This document shows, one piece after another, positions 54,424 through 63,265 of a DNA stretch of 64,000 nt. The stretch is from contig NZ_LVEJ01000001.1 of assembly GCF_001648775.1 (NCBI RefSeq), positions 62,001-126,000 on the forward strand, in the 5' to 3' direction. Position numbers and translations under genes: made by a program. Numbering within the stretch: the first letter of the stretch is position 1; each line of letters opens with the position of its first letter. The notes beneath the pieces are model-generated. The model was not told the DNA's origin and made no database searches. It worked only from the letters and a program-made list of their open reading frames with translations. Source of the DNA: Pseudomonas fluorescens. GTDB taxonomy: Bacteria; Pseudomonadota; Gammaproteobacteria; Pseudomonadales; Pseudomonadaceae.

Positions 54424-54454
54424 GAAAAAAGGGAGCCTTCGGGCTCCCTTTTTC
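54424..54454. terminator. Bidirectional terminator between serA and DUF4399 gene
   Basis: An A-run, the stem GGGAGCC-TTCG-GGCTCCC and TTTTT. The UUCG-type tetraloop and flanking A/T tracts suit termination in both directions. It is the only convergent junction in the window without a REPIN or CCCTCACCC element. Confidence 0.93.
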
Positions 54455-54469
54455 ATGCACGGCGAAAGG

Positions 54470-54895
54470 TTATTCGACGTTGATGGTGATTTTCTTCGAG
54501 ACGATTGGCGGGTCGAACGCCATGTGATTCTTGTCACCCAGCTCCAGTTGCAAGGTGTGCTTGCCCGGGGCCAGTTTGATTTCAGCGAAGGTCTGCGCCT
54601 TGCCGAAGTGCATGTGGTTGGCGTCAGTCGGCACCACAGCGCCGGCCGGAACGATTTCCTTGGCGTCGATCAGCAGATGGTGGTGACCGGTGTTGGCGGT
54701 GACGTCACCGGCCGGTGCCAGCGCGACGTCCTTGGTACCGAACTTGACGGTGAAGGTCTGCGAAACCGTGGCCCCGTCCTCGGGAGAAACGATGAACACT
54801 TCGGCGCCTTTGGGGGCCGGAGTAGCCGCACTGGCCAGCACCGAAACGCCCATCAGCACACCCGCCAACGCTGCACGTGACATAAAGCTTTTCAT
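54470..54895 (-). CDS. DUF4399 periplasmic protein
   Basis: 141 residues with a Sec signal peptide (GVLMGVSVLASA). The mature domain has the conserved histidine-rich core of DUF4399 (TGHHHLLID, then NHMHFGKAQTFAEI and LGDKNHMAFDPP), suggesting a metal-binding beta-sandwich. A single-domain periplasmic protein of unknown role, divergent from a solute-binding protein gene. Confidence 0.86.
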   Translation of the reverse strand: MKSFMSRAALAGVLMGVSVLASAATPAPKGAEVFIVSPEDGATVSQTFTVKFGTKDVALAPAGDVTANTGHHHLLIDAKEIVPAGAVVPTDANHMHFGKAQTFAEIKLAPGKHTLQLELGDKNHMAFDPPIVSKKITINVE

Positions 54896-55029
54896 TTTCT
54901 TCTCCAGTTTTTCCGTAAAATCCGCACGGTCATGACAACTTCATGACCATTCGTTGTCGAAGGCACTCGACAACCATAGCAAAGCGCGCCAGAAACACAG
55001 GCCGCGATAATGATTTCAAAGGAGTGACC

Positions 55030-55593
55030 ATGCGTTTTCTGCCTGGCCTGATCTGCCTGCTACCCCTTTTGAGCCCTTTGGCTCACGCCGAACTGATTGA
55101 TGACGTCAACGACCGTGGTGAGCTGCGCATAGCCCTTGAGGCTAATACACCGCCCTTCAATTTCAAGGATGGCGATACCCTCACAGGGTTCGAGGTCGAG
55201 CTTGGGCAACTGCTGGCCAAGGAACTGGATGTGCGCGCCGACTTCATCGTCACCGACGAAGCGGACCTGCTCCAAGGCGTAGAAAGCGGCAAGTACGACG
55301 TTGCGCTCAACCACATAGCACTGACACCCGAACTCAAGGATCGTTTCGACGTCAGCGAGCCTTACGGCAAGGTCGACTCACAGCTGCTGGCGAAAAAGGA
55401 TGAACAGCCACAACCGATGGTGCTGGTGCAGGCGTTGACTGAAGAGAAGCCGAAAGCGGCGGAAGCGGTGGATTTGGCGATTCCGTTTCAGAAGGGTAAT
55501 CCGGCGTTTCAGGCCAGCCTTGCGAGTGCGATGCAGCGGATCAGGGCGGATGGGCGTTTGGCGGCGTTGACCGAGAAGTGGTTGAAGCCTTAA
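55030..55593 (+). CDS. Short family-3 solute-binding protein, lobe II mostly missing
   Basis: 187 residues from ATG 55030 (GGAGTG upstream), with a signal peptide ending in SPLAHA. The first lobe matches amino-acid-binding (SBP_bac_3) proteins well: GELRIALEANTPPFNFKD, GFEVELGQLLAKEL, KYDVALNHIALTPE. The C-terminal helix is also present (IPFQKGNPAFQASLASAMQRI, split here for length). Between them the usual ~80-residue second lobe is replaced by a ~25-residue linker (KDEQPQPMVLVQALTEEK). No permease or ATPase gene is adjacent. Either ligand binding is lost or it binds with one lobe only. Confidence 0.8.
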   Translation: MRFLPGLICLLPLLSPLAHAELIDDVNDRGELRIALEANTPPFNFKDGDTLTGFEVELGQLLAKELDVRADFIVTDEADLLQGVESGKYDVALNHIALTPELKDRFDVSEPYGKVDSQLLAKKDEQPQPMVLVQALTEEKPKAAEAVDLAIPFQKGNPAFQASLASAMQRIRADGRLAALTEKWLKP

Positions 55594-55597
55594 AAGC

Positions 55598-55804
55598 CCC
55601 TCACCCTAGCCCTCTCCCAGAGGGAGAGGGGACTGATTGGGGGATGCTGAAGAAATACGCCGACCTGAAATGGATGTACCGAATCCGAAATCGACTGGTC
55701 ATGACTGTGTTGAATCAATAGTCGAAAAGGTTTTTCAGGTCGATGCAGGACGCCGGACAACTCGGTCGGCCCCCTCTCCCTCGGGGAGAGGGCTGGGGTG
55801 AGGG
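55598..55804. repeat. CCCTCACCC-bounded repeat element, copy C
   Basis: Starts CCCTCACCCTAGCCCTCTCCC 5 nt after the solute-binding protein stop; ends GGGAGAGGG-CTGGGGTGAGGG. Interior shares CCGACCTGAAA and TTTTTCAGGTCGATG with the other copies. Confidence 0.85.
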
Positions 55805-55817
55805 CAACGATTCCGGA

Positions 55818-56303
55818 TCATTCCAAACCCGCCAGAGCCACCGCAGCCTGCGGCAGTTCAAGCTCGCTGAATACCTGCACACCATGGCGCTTGAGCAACG
55901 CAGCCGTCACGCCCTCGCCACTGACTTTGACGCCACTGAACGTCCCGTCATACGTCAGCAGATTCCCGCAAGAAGGACTGTTGGCCTTAAGCACCGCCAC
56001 CCGAATGCCATGCTTCTGCACCAGCGCCAACGCCTGCCGCGCACCGTCGAGAAACTGCGCACTGACATCCTCGCCATCGGTAGTAATCACCGCAGCGACA
56101 CCATCCAGCACGTCACCGCCCTGCCCTCCGGGAATCTCCGCCGCCGCCCGTGGCGTCGGCAACCCGCCCGCGACCTCCGGACACAACGGCACCACCCGCC
56201 CTTCGGCAATCCACTGTTCAAGCACATCAAACGGCCCGCTCGCGCCACCGTCGTAACGCACGCGGTGGCCCAACAGGCAACGGCTGACCAGAATCCTGTC
56301 CAT
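55818..56303 (-). CDS. DUF523 domain protein
   Basis: 161 residues from MDRILVSRCLLG at 56303; seven more in-frame residues exist upstream but are not conserved. It has the three cysteine sites of DUF523: VSRCLLGHRVRYDGG, PLCPEVAGGLPTPR and KANSPSCGNLLTYDG, likely forming an iron-sulfur or metal site. DUF523 occurs alone or fused to photolyase-associated domains, and the function is unknown. It directly follows the Fe/2OG oxygenase gene on the same strand. Confidence 0.88.
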   Translation of the reverse strand: MDRILVSRCLLGHRVRYDGGASGPFDVLEQWIAEGRVVPLCPEVAGGLPTPRAAAEIPGGQGGDVLDGVAAVITTDGEDVSAQFLDGARQALALVQKHGIRVAVLKANSPSCGNLLTYDGTFSGVKVSGEGVTAALLKRHGVQVFSELELPQAAVALAGLE

Positions 56304-56304
56304 C

Positions 56305-56937
56305 TCAGAACGGCTCGTTGCCACGGCGGCGGAACCAGCCGGTCAGCGACAGGCGCTCGCGGTTCGCCGGCAGCACTTCGTGCGGCACTTCGCCGGAAAG
56401 GAACACCACCAGACAACCGCCGGTGGGCTGCACGTCGTGCACGCGCTCGTCGTTCAGGTACATACGCAACTGACCACCGTCCTCCGGCAGCCACGCGTCG
56501 TTGAGATAGACCACCACCGAGACCATGCGCTTGTCATCGTCACGAAAACGGTCGACATGTCGGCGATAAAACGCACCCGGCGGGTACAGCGCGAAATGGC
56601 ACTCGAAGTCTTCAAGACCGAGGAACAAGCCACGGTTGAGCGCCTCGCGCAGGCTCTCCATGAGGTTCAGATAACGGTCGCTGGCCTCGGCCTGGCCCGG
56701 GTCGATCCATTGGATGTGGTCGCCGCGAATGCCCTCGCGAATCTCTGAAAACGGCCCACGACCGACCGCCGCCGGCGCCAGTTCACCCTCGGCCTCACGT
56801 TTGCGGCACTCGGCCGCCAGCTCGCGGGTCAAACCGGCGGGCAGGAATATGTTCTGCTGCGACCAGCCGTGTTCGGCCAGATCGTCGACAATGCGTAACA
56901 GCAGTGGGTGCTCAGAGGATATTTGCATGGCGCGCAT
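56305..56937 (-). CDS. Fe(II)/2-oxoglutarate oxygenase
   Basis: 210 residues, or 207 if translation starts at the second ATG (56928); neither has a clear ribosome site. It is a prolyl-4-hydroxylase-type fold. The iron-binding HxD is in RRHVDRFRDDDK, the distal His in GEVPHEVLPANRERLSLTGWF, and the 2-oxoglutarate Arg is the R in that last segment. YLNDAWLPEDGGQLRMY is the central strand pair. It presumably hydroxylates a protein or small molecule. It is linked to the DUF523 gene with a 1-nt gap. Confidence 0.87.
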   Translation of the reverse strand: MRAMQISSEHPLLLRIVDDLAEHGWSQQNIFLPAGLTRELAAECRKREAEGELAPAAVGRGPFSEIREGIRGDHIQWIDPGQAEASDRYLNLMESLREALNRGLFLGLEDFECHFALYPPGAFYRRHVDRFRDDDKRMVSVVVYLNDAWLPEDGGQLRMYLNDERVHDVQPTGGCLVVFLSGEVPHEVLPANRERLSLTGWFRRRGNEPF

Positions 56938-57045
56938 AGTATGTCGGCGGCAAGAAATCCGACAGAGCCACGCGGCGGCTTGCTACGAATTCTCGACAAG
57001 TACCGGCACCGCACGGAGAATAGTCCGCTGCTGACAGGAGTCCCT

Positions 57046-57777
57046 ATGCGCCGTTTGCTTTTTTCACTGTTGATGTTCTGCGTGTTGCCCGCCTGGGCGG
57101 ACGGCCACGATCAGTTGTACAAGGTCGCCGGCTGGCCAGATCAACGTGCGCATTTCAATGACGCCCTGAGTGCCGCGCAGCAGCGCTATCAAAACAGCCT
57201 GCCGCCTGCCGTGTTTCAAGCGTTGGTGAACAACAGCAACCAGCGCTTCGCCCCGCAGGCCGTGGATCAACGTGCCGAAGCACAACTGCGGCAGAACCTC
57301 GCCGACCCGAAACCGGCCCTGACCTTTTTTCAATCGCCATTGGGCAAGAAAATTGTTGCCGCGGAATTGCTCGCGACCCGCCGCGATCAACTGGCAAAGA
57401 ATGCCAAGGGTCTGCCGAAGATGCAGGTCAGCGACAGCCGCCTGCTGATCATCGGCCACCTCGCGCAAGCCTTGCCTGCCCGTGAAGCCGGCGCCGAAGT
57501 GAGTCTGGCGATTGCCGGCGTCGCGGCGGACAGTTTGAGTTCGATGATTCCGGGGCTGCTCGGTGGCGGTCAGGCGCAAGGCATGCTCAACGGTCAGCGC
57601 CAGCGTTTGATGGATCAGATTGGCGCGGACATCAACAACACGCTGCTCTACGTTTATCGCGATCTGTCGGATGAAGAGCTGGAAGAGTTTGCAACGTTTG
57701 CCGAGTCGGCTGAGGGCAAGGCCTACTATCAGGCGGCGCTGGCGGCGATTCGGGCGGGGTTGGCGGTCGGGCAATGA
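57046..57777 (+). CDS. DUF2059 periplasmic protein
   Basis: 243 residues from ATG 57046, preceded by ACAGGAG at 5 nt; the frame is open earlier, but the signal peptide (MRRLLFSLLMFCVLPAWA) marks the start. The mature protein is helical, with a DUF2059-like C-terminal part (YRDLSDEELEEFATFAES, GKAYYQAALAAIRAG). Related proteins are periplasmic and uncharacterised. Divergent from the Fe/2OG oxygenase gene. Confidence 0.82.
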   Translation: MRRLLFSLLMFCVLPAWADGHDQLYKVAGWPDQRAHFNDALSAAQQRYQNSLPPAVFQALVNNSNQRFAPQAVDQRAEAQLRQNLADPKPALTFFQSPLGKKIVAAELLATRRDQLAKNAKGLPKMQVSDSRLLIIGHLAQALPAREAGAEVSLAIAGVAADSLSSMIPGLLGGGQAQGMLNGQRQRLMDQIGADINNTLLYVYRDLSDEELEEFATFAESAEGKAYYQAALAAIRAGLAVGQ

Positions 57778-57800
57778 TCTTTAGCGCCTGACCGGCCGCC

Positions 57801-57894
57801 TTCGCGAGCAGGCTCGCTCCCACATTTGGATCTTCAGCGAACACAAAATTTGTGAACATCCCCAATCCCCTGTGGGAGCGAGCCTGCTCGCGAA
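57801..57894. repeat. REPIN 13
   Basis: An inverted REP pair between the convergent DUF2059 and alpha/beta-hydrolase genes. Confidence 0.95.
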
Positions 57895-57910
57895 GAGGCC
57901 CTCACAGACG

Positions 57911-58858
57911 CTACAGATTCCTGCCCCTGATCCGCTTGCTCAAGAATTCGAAATACTCCTCCCGCATCTCCGCCGTCTCATTCGCCAGATGATGCCGCGC
58001 CTCGGCCAGCAGCAAAATCTGCGGCCGGTCGAACTTCCACTTCATCACTTGCAAATTGTGCTGCCAGTCCACCGTCATGTCCGCCTGCCCCTGAATGATC
58101 AGCGGCCGTCGCGGGCTTTTTTTCGCGTGCTCGACGCGGATGATCCAGCGTGACAGCGCGCCTACCCACTTGGTTGGCAAGCGTCGCGGCTGCAACGGAT
58201 CGGCCTGCAGAAACGGCAGGAAATCCGGATCGTTGGAGTTCTCGCTGAAGCGTCGCGCGACACCCCGAACGAAAGGCCTGAGCAGGTAATAACTCAGCTG
58301 CGACCAGCCCCACGCCCTTGGCCGCACCAGCGGCGCCATCAAAATCACCTGACCCTGCGCCGGGCTGTTTTCGCCATGGTTGAGCAGGTGATCGACCACA
58401 ATCGCCCCGCCGGTGCTCTGTCCGCACAGATGCCACGGCTGCGGCAGCGCGATCGACTGTGCCTCGGCGAACAAGGCTTGCAGGACGTCCTGGTACTCGG
58501 AGAAATCGCGGATGCTTGCGCGCGGCCCGCTCGACAGGCCATGCCCCGGCAGATCGCAGGCAATCACCGCAAAATCCTGATCCAGCGCCCACTCGATCAC
58601 ATGCCGGTAAAGCCCGACGTGATCGTAATAACCGTGCAGCAGAAACAGCGTGGCTTTGACCTTCTCCGGCCACCAGCAATGGCTGACCACTTCATAGCCA
58701 TCGACCTCGAAACGGCCCATGCCACGCCAGACATCGCGATGGGGAAAATCGGTTTGATAAAACTGCTGGTACGCCTTCGCCTCGTCCGACAACGGCTGCC
58801 ACTCGGCCAAAGGCTTGAGGCTGGCGCGGATTTGATCGGGGTCGAAAGTGGCAGGCAT
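57911..58858 (-). CDS. Lysophospholipase-like alpha/beta hydrolase
   Basis: 315 residues. A serine hydrolase of the monoglyceride lipase/lysophospholipase group: oxyanion region FLLHGYYDHVGLYRHV, nucleophile elbow CGQSTGGAIVVDHLL (Gln where His is usual), acid in IIQGQADMTVDW and a C-terminal histidine in EARHHLANE. No signal peptide is seen, so it acts in the cytoplasm on lipid esters. Divergent from the DUF6436 gene. Confidence 0.85.
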   Translation of the reverse strand: MPATFDPDQIRASLKPLAEWQPLSDEAKAYQQFYQTDFPHRDVWRGMGRFEVDGYEVVSHCWWPEKVKATLFLLHGYYDHVGLYRHVIEWALDQDFAVIACDLPGHGLSSGPRASIRDFSEYQDVLQALFAEAQSIALPQPWHLCGQSTGGAIVVDHLLNHGENSPAQGQVILMAPLVRPRAWGWSQLSYYLLRPFVRGVARRFSENSNDPDFLPFLQADPLQPRRLPTKWVGALSRWIIRVEHAKKSPRRPLIIQGQADMTVDWQHNLQVMKWKFDRPQILLLAEARHHLANETAEMREEYFEFLSKRIRGRNL

Positions 58859-58957
58859 GCGGAAATTCCAAAGCGGTAAACAGACTTTATCGGCCTGCGA
58901 TATTCATCTGTCGTGGCAGACATGGCAAGCTAGCCGACCTTTCGAGGATCGAAAACC

Positions 58958-59536
58958 ATGCGTTCGCCCTACCGCACCGCACTGTTTGCCAGCCTGCTCG
59001 CGCTGATTTGCGCCGGGGTGCTGTGGGCGGCGTACGACTGGTTTCAGGGGCGTTATCTGCGCGCGTTCAGCGAACACACGGCAGTGTTTTCCGGTGATCC
59101 GCTGCGCCTGCCGGACAATCTCGCCGGTCCCGGCAAGATCCGTCTGGTGCATTTCTGGGACCCGGCTTGCCCGTGCAATGTCGGCAACCAACAGCATCTG
59201 ACCGAGATGGTCGAGCAGTTCAGCGCCAAAGGCGTTGAGTTCTTCGCCGTGCAGAAGGCTGGCAGCCACGGCCAGTTGCCCGCGACCCTCAGCAGCCTGA
59301 AAACCATCACGATATTGCCCGGTTCCGAACAGGTGCCCGCCAGCCCGGCCGTGGCGATCTGGGACCGCAGCGGCAAGCTGGCGTACTTCGGCCCGTACAG
59401 CGAAGGCCTGACCTGCAACTCCAGCAACAGCTTCATCGAACCGATTTTGAATGCCCTGACGCAAGATCGCCCGGTCAATGCCACGCACACCCTGGCGGTC
59501 GGTTGTTACTGCCCGTGGCCGGTGGAGGCGCAGTAA
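58958..59536 (+). CDS. DUF6436 thioredoxin-like membrane-anchored protein
   Basis: 192 residues. An N-terminal transmembrane anchor (ALFASLLALICAGVLWAAY) is followed by a thioredoxin-like domain whose redox site is DPACPCNVGNQ (CPC rather than CxxC). Extra cysteines occur in GLTCNSSNS and at the end in GCYCPWP. It probably faces the periplasm. The CPC pair is atypical for disulfide exchange. It lies 102 bp upstream of the penicillin acylase gene in the same direction, so it may assist that periplasmic enzyme. Confidence 0.8.
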   Translation: MRSPYRTALFASLLALICAGVLWAAYDWFQGRYLRAFSEHTAVFSGDPLRLPDNLAGPGKIRLVHFWDPACPCNVGNQQHLTEMVEQFSAKGVEFFAVQKAGSHGQLPATLSSLKTITILPGSEQVPASPAVAIWDRSGKLAYFGPYSEGLTCNSSNSFIEPILNALTQDRPVNATHTLAVGCYCPWPVEAQ

Positions 59537-59638
59537 GGCATTCCGGACTTTTCAAGGACAGCGCTGCACGGCACAGAAGGTCTGTGCTAATTGTTTGCAG
59601 CCCGACGGGCGGCAATCCCGCATGCACAAGGAGTCACC

Positions 59639-62050
59639 ATGAAGCGCGTGTTCACCGTACTTGGCTTGCTCATCGTTGTTCTGCTTGCCGGTGTCGGCTG
59701 GTATGTCTACAGCAAACAGCCAACACGCCAGGGTCAGGTTGAACTGCGCAACCTGCAAGGTTCGGTGACCGTGCGTTACGACGAACGCGGTGTGCCGCAC
59801 ATTCGCGCCGAGAATGAAACCGACCTCTACCGCGCCCTCGGCTACGTGCATGCCCAGGATCGGCTGTTCCAGATGGAAGCCATGCGCCGCCTCGCCCGTG
59901 GCGAATTGGCCGAAGTGCTCGGGCCGAAGCTGCTCGACACCGACAAACTGTTCCGCAGCCTGCGCATCCGCGAGCGCGCCGCCAGTTATGTCGCCAGTCT
60001 CGATAAACAATCGCCGGCGTGGAAAGGCCTGCAAGCCTATCTGGATGGCATTAACGAATATCAGGACACCCACGCCGCGCCGATCGAGTTTGACGTGCTG
60101 GGCATCCCCAAGCGGCCGTTCACAGCAGAAGACAGCATCAGCGTCGCCGGTTACATGGCCTACAGCTTTGCCGCGGCGTTTCGTACCGAGCCGCTGCTGA
60201 CCTACGTGCGCGATCAACTGGGCGCCGATTACCTCAAAGTCTTCGACCTCGACTGGCAGCCCAATGGTGTGCTGGCCAACGGTCACGCCAAGCCAGCGCC
60301 AGCCCTCGCGGCCGGCGACTGGAAAGACCTCAACGCCCTCGCCCGCCTCAGCGAACAAGCGCTGATCGACAACGGCCTGCCTCAATTCGAAGGCAGCAAC
60401 GCCTGGGTCATCGCCGGCAGCCGCAGCCAGAGCGGTAAACCGTTGCTGGCGGGTGATCCGCACATTCGCTTCTCGGTGCCGTCGGTGTGGTACGAAGCGC
60501 AATTGTCGGCGCCGGGCTTTGAACTTTACGGCCACCATCAGGCGCTGGTGCCGTTCGCGTTCCTCGGCCACAACCTCGACTTCGGCTGGAGCCTGACCAT
60601 GTTCCAGAACGACGATCTGGACCTGATCGCCGAGAAGGTCAATCCGGATAACCCCAATCAGGTCTGGTATCGCGGACAGTGGACCGACATGGTCGTCACG
60701 CAGCAGCAGATCAATGTGAAAGGCCAGACACCGGTGACCCTCACCCTGCGCCAATCGCCCCACGGTCCGATCGTCAACGATGCCCTCGGCAGCGCTGCCG
60801 GCAAGACGCCGATCGCGATGTGGTGGGCGTTTCTCGAAACGCCGAACCCGATCCTCGAAGGTTTCTACCAGCTCAACCGCGCCGACACCCTGGCCAAGGC
60901 GCGCGCTGCCGCCGCCAAAGTGCAGGCGCCGGGGCTGAATCTGGTTTACGCCAACGCCAAGGGTGACATCGCCTGGTGGGCCTCGGCATTGCTGCCCAAG
61001 CGCCCGACCGGGGTGCGGCCGGAGTTCATTCTCGATGGCAGCAGCAATCAGGCCGACAAGGACGGCTTCTACCCGTTCAGCGCCAACCCGCAGGAAGAGA
61101 ACCCGGCGCGCGGCTACATCGTCTCGGCCAACTTCCAGCCGCTGTCGCCGACCGGCATGGAGATTCCCGGTTACTACAACCTCGCCGATCGCGGGCAGCA
61201 ACTCAATCGCCAGCTCAGCGACAAGAACGTGAAGTGGACCAACGAAGCCAATCAGAAACTGCAACTGGGCACGGCGACCGGTTATGGCCCGCGCTTGCTC
61301 GCACCGTTGCTGCCAGTGCTGCGTGAGGTGGTCAGCGATCCGGCGCAGCTGAAACTGGTCGAGCAACTGGCGCAGTGGCCGGGCGACTATCCGCTGGACT
61401 CGGTCAATGCGACGGTGTTCAACCAATTCCTCTACGACCTGGCCGATGCGGCGATGCGTGATGAGTTGGGCAATGACTTTTTCGACACGCTGCTGTCGAC
61501 GCGGGTGATCGATGCGGCGCTGCCGAAGCTGACGGCGAATGCCGATTCACCGTGGTGGGATAACCGCAGCACGCCGAACAAGGAGACCCGTGCCGATGTC
61601 GTGCGCACAGCGTGGCAGGCGAGCATGCAGCACTTGAAGCTGACCCTGGGCGATAACTCTGCCGAGTGGAAATGGGGCGTGGCGCATACGCTGACTCACG
61701 GCCATCCGCTGGGACAGCAGAAGCCGCTGGATCGGATTTTCAACGTCGGCCCGTTTGCGGCGCCGGGCAGTCATGAAGTGCCGAACAACCTTTCCGCACG
61801 GATCGGCCCGGCACCGTGGCCGGTGACTTACGGACCGTCGACGCGGCGGCTGGTGGATTTTGCCGATCCGGCGCATGGATTGACGATCAACCCGGTCGGG
61901 CAGAGCGGTGTGCCGTTCGACAGTCACTATGACGATCAGGCTGAGGCGTATGTCGACGGCATGTATGTGCAGGCGCATTTCAACGAAGAAGAGGTGACGG
62001 CGAATACGCGCAGTACGTTGAAGTTGTTGCCGGCGCGGGCAGCGCCTTAA
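59639..62050 (+). CDS. hacB: Penicillin acylase-family (N-acyl-homoserine lactone acylase type) hydrolase
   Basis: 803 residues from ATG 59639 with AAGGAG upstream, starting with a signal/anchor segment (VFTVLGLLIVVLLAGVGWYVY). It is an Ntn-hydrolase precursor: an alpha chain (residues ~35-260), then autocleavage ahead of the nucleophilic Ser in EGSNAWVIAGSRSQSGK, which begins the beta chain, with the conserved DPHIRFSVPSVWYEAQL following. Gene position (near serA and downstream of a thioredoxin-like gene) and length match HacB of P. aeruginosa, an AHL acylase. Substrate here is inferred. Confidence 0.85.
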   Translation: MKRVFTVLGLLIVVLLAGVGWYVYSKQPTRQGQVELRNLQGSVTVRYDERGVPHIRAENETDLYRALGYVHAQDRLFQMEAMRRLARGELAEVLGPKLLDTDKLFRSLRIRERAASYVASLDKQSPAWKGLQAYLDGINEYQDTHAAPIEFDVLGIPKRPFTAEDSISVAGYMAYSFAAAFRTEPLLTYVRDQLGADYLKVFDLDWQPNGVLANGHAKPAPALAAGDWKDLNALARLSEQALIDNGLPQFEGSNAWVIAGSRSQSGKPLLAGDPHIRFSVPSVWYEAQLSAPGFELYGHHQALVPFAFLGHNLDFGWSLTMFQNDDLDLIAEKVNPDNPNQVWYRGQWTDMVVTQQQINVKGQTPVTLTLRQSPHGPIVNDALGSAAGKTPIAMWWAFLETPNPILEGFYQLNRADTLAKARAAAAKVQAPGLNLVYANAKGDIAWWASALLPKRPTGVRPEFILDGSSNQADKDGFYPFSANPQEENPARGYIVSANFQPLSPTGMEIPGYYNLADRGQQLNRQLSDKNVKWTNEANQKLQLGTATGYGPRLLAPLLPVLREVVSDPAQLKLVEQLAQWPGDYPLDSVNATVFNQFLYDLADAAMRDELGNDFFDTLLSTRVIDAALPKLTANADSPWWDNRSTPNKETRADVVRTAWQASMQHLKLTLGDNSAEWKWGVAHTLTHGHPLGQQKPLDRIFNVGPFAAPGSHEVPNNLSARIGPAPWPVTYGPSTRRLVDFADPAHGLTINPVGQSGVPFDSHYDDQAEAYVDGMYVQAHFNEEEVTANTRSTLKLLPARAAP

Positions 62051-62054
62051 AAGC

Positions 62055-62245
62055 CCCTCACCCTAGCCCTCTCCCAGAGGGAGAGGGGACTGACCGAGGT
62101 GTCTTTCGCTATGCACCGACCTGAGAGATCGAGTCGATTATGGATTCGGTACAGCAACATCACGTCGGCGTATCTCCCCAATATCCCCGAATCGGCCCCC
62201 TCTCCCTATGGGCGGTCCGACGTTTCGGGAGGGCTGGGGTGAGGG
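62055..62245. repeat. CCCTCACCC-bounded repeat element, copy D
   Basis: It starts 5 nt after the acylase stop and ends immediately at the stop of the convergent GlxA-type gene (62246). The right boundary stem is interrupted (CTCTCCCTATGGGCGGTCCG, then ACGTTTCGGGAGGGCTGG). Interior holds CACCGACCTGAGAGATCGAG and TCGATTATGGATTC, shared with copy B. Confidence 0.83.
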
Positions 62246-63211
62246 TCAAACCATCGCCGCAAAATTCAGCCGAAACTGCTGCGGCGTAACCCCCAACCGC
62301 CGGTTAAACACCCCGCGCATATGCTGCGCATCGCGAAACCCGCACTGATACGCCACAGTCTTCAACGGCACCGCCGTGCTTTCCAGCATCACCCGCGCCG
62401 CATCCACCCGCGCCCGCTCGACGAACTCCGCCGGGGTGACTTTCGCTTCCCGGGCGAACACTCTGGAAAAGTTACGCGCACTCATGTTCGCTGCATTGGC
62501 CAGATCGGCAATCGTCAGATCGCCCGTGAGATTGGCCAATACATACAACTGCACCATCGCTACTGCCGATGTCGGCTCCGCATGGGGCGTGAGGAACGGA
62601 CTGAACTGCGACTGCCCACCGGAACGCTGCGTAAACACCACCAATCGCTTGGCCACGCTCAACGCCACTTCGGCACCGTGATCACGCGCCAGCAGGTACA
62701 GCGACAGATCAATCCCCGCCGTAACCCCGGCCGAGGTGTAGAGCGTGCCGTCCTCAACATACAGGCGATCCGCCTCGACCCGCGTTGACGGACACAACTG
62801 CGCCAATGCCTCGGCATCGTTCCAGTGCGTGGTGACGGTGCGCCCTTCCAGCAAACCGGCGCGCGCCAGCATGAACGCGCCGTTGCAGATCGAGCCGAAA
62901 CGCTGCGCGCGTGCGCAGGCCTCACGCAGCCAACCATCGAACGTCGCGCCAAAAGCCATGAACGGCAATTGCGGGCCACCGGCGACCAGCAGCAGGTCGT
63001 AGGCATCGAGTGCTGCGCTGAAATGCCGATGGGCATTGAGCACCAACCCATTGGAACAGGCCATCGCCTCATGCTCGACACCGATCACCTCCAGCCGATA
63101 GTGATCCTTGGGCGCGAGAAACCGGTTGGCCTCGGCGAACACGTCCATGGGGCCGGTGACGTCCAGCGACTGCACGCCGGCGAACACCACGATGGCGACT
63201 GATCTATTCAT
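62246..63211 (-). CDS. GlxA-type AraC regulator with DJ-1/PfpI domain
   Basis: 321 residues. The N-terminal ~190 residues are a DJ-1/PfpI-like sensor domain (VAIVVFAGVQSLDVTGPMDVF, quoted in part; the nucleophile position reads RFGSICNGAFMLARAG with a conserved Cys). The C-terminal ~110 residues are an AraC DNA-binding domain (LTIADLANAANMSARNFSRV, KTVAYQCGFRDAQHMRGVF). Regulators of this class control arginine, carnitine, glycine betaine or AHL-related metabolism. It is divergent from an HD-domain gene, its probable target. Confidence 0.9.
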   Translation of the reverse strand: MNRSVAIVVFAGVQSLDVTGPMDVFAEANRFLAPKDHYRLEVIGVEHEAMACSNGLVLNAHRHFSAALDAYDLLLVAGGPQLPFMAFGATFDGWLREACARAQRFGSICNGAFMLARAGLLEGRTVTTHWNDAEALAQLCPSTRVEADRLYVEDGTLYTSAGVTAGIDLSLYLLARDHGAEVALSVAKRLVVFTQRSGGQSQFSPFLTPHAEPTSAVAMVQLYVLANLTGDLTIADLANAANMSARNFSRVFAREAKVTPAEFVERARVDAARVMLESTAVPLKTVAYQCGFRDAQHMRGVFNRRLGVTPQQFRLNFAAMV

Positions 63212-63235
63212 ATGTTTTGAAGTCCCCTATATCCC

Positions 63236-63265
63236 TGTGGCGAGGGAGCTTGCTCCCTCGCCACA
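63236..63265. repeat. 30-bp palindromic repeat, second family
   Basis: TGTGGCGAGGGAGC and GCTCCCTCGCCACA are perfect inverted arms around TT. It differs in sequence from the main REP units, though the length and GAGC-TT-GCTC core are similar. It lies between divergent GlxA and HD-protein genes. Confidence 0.85.
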
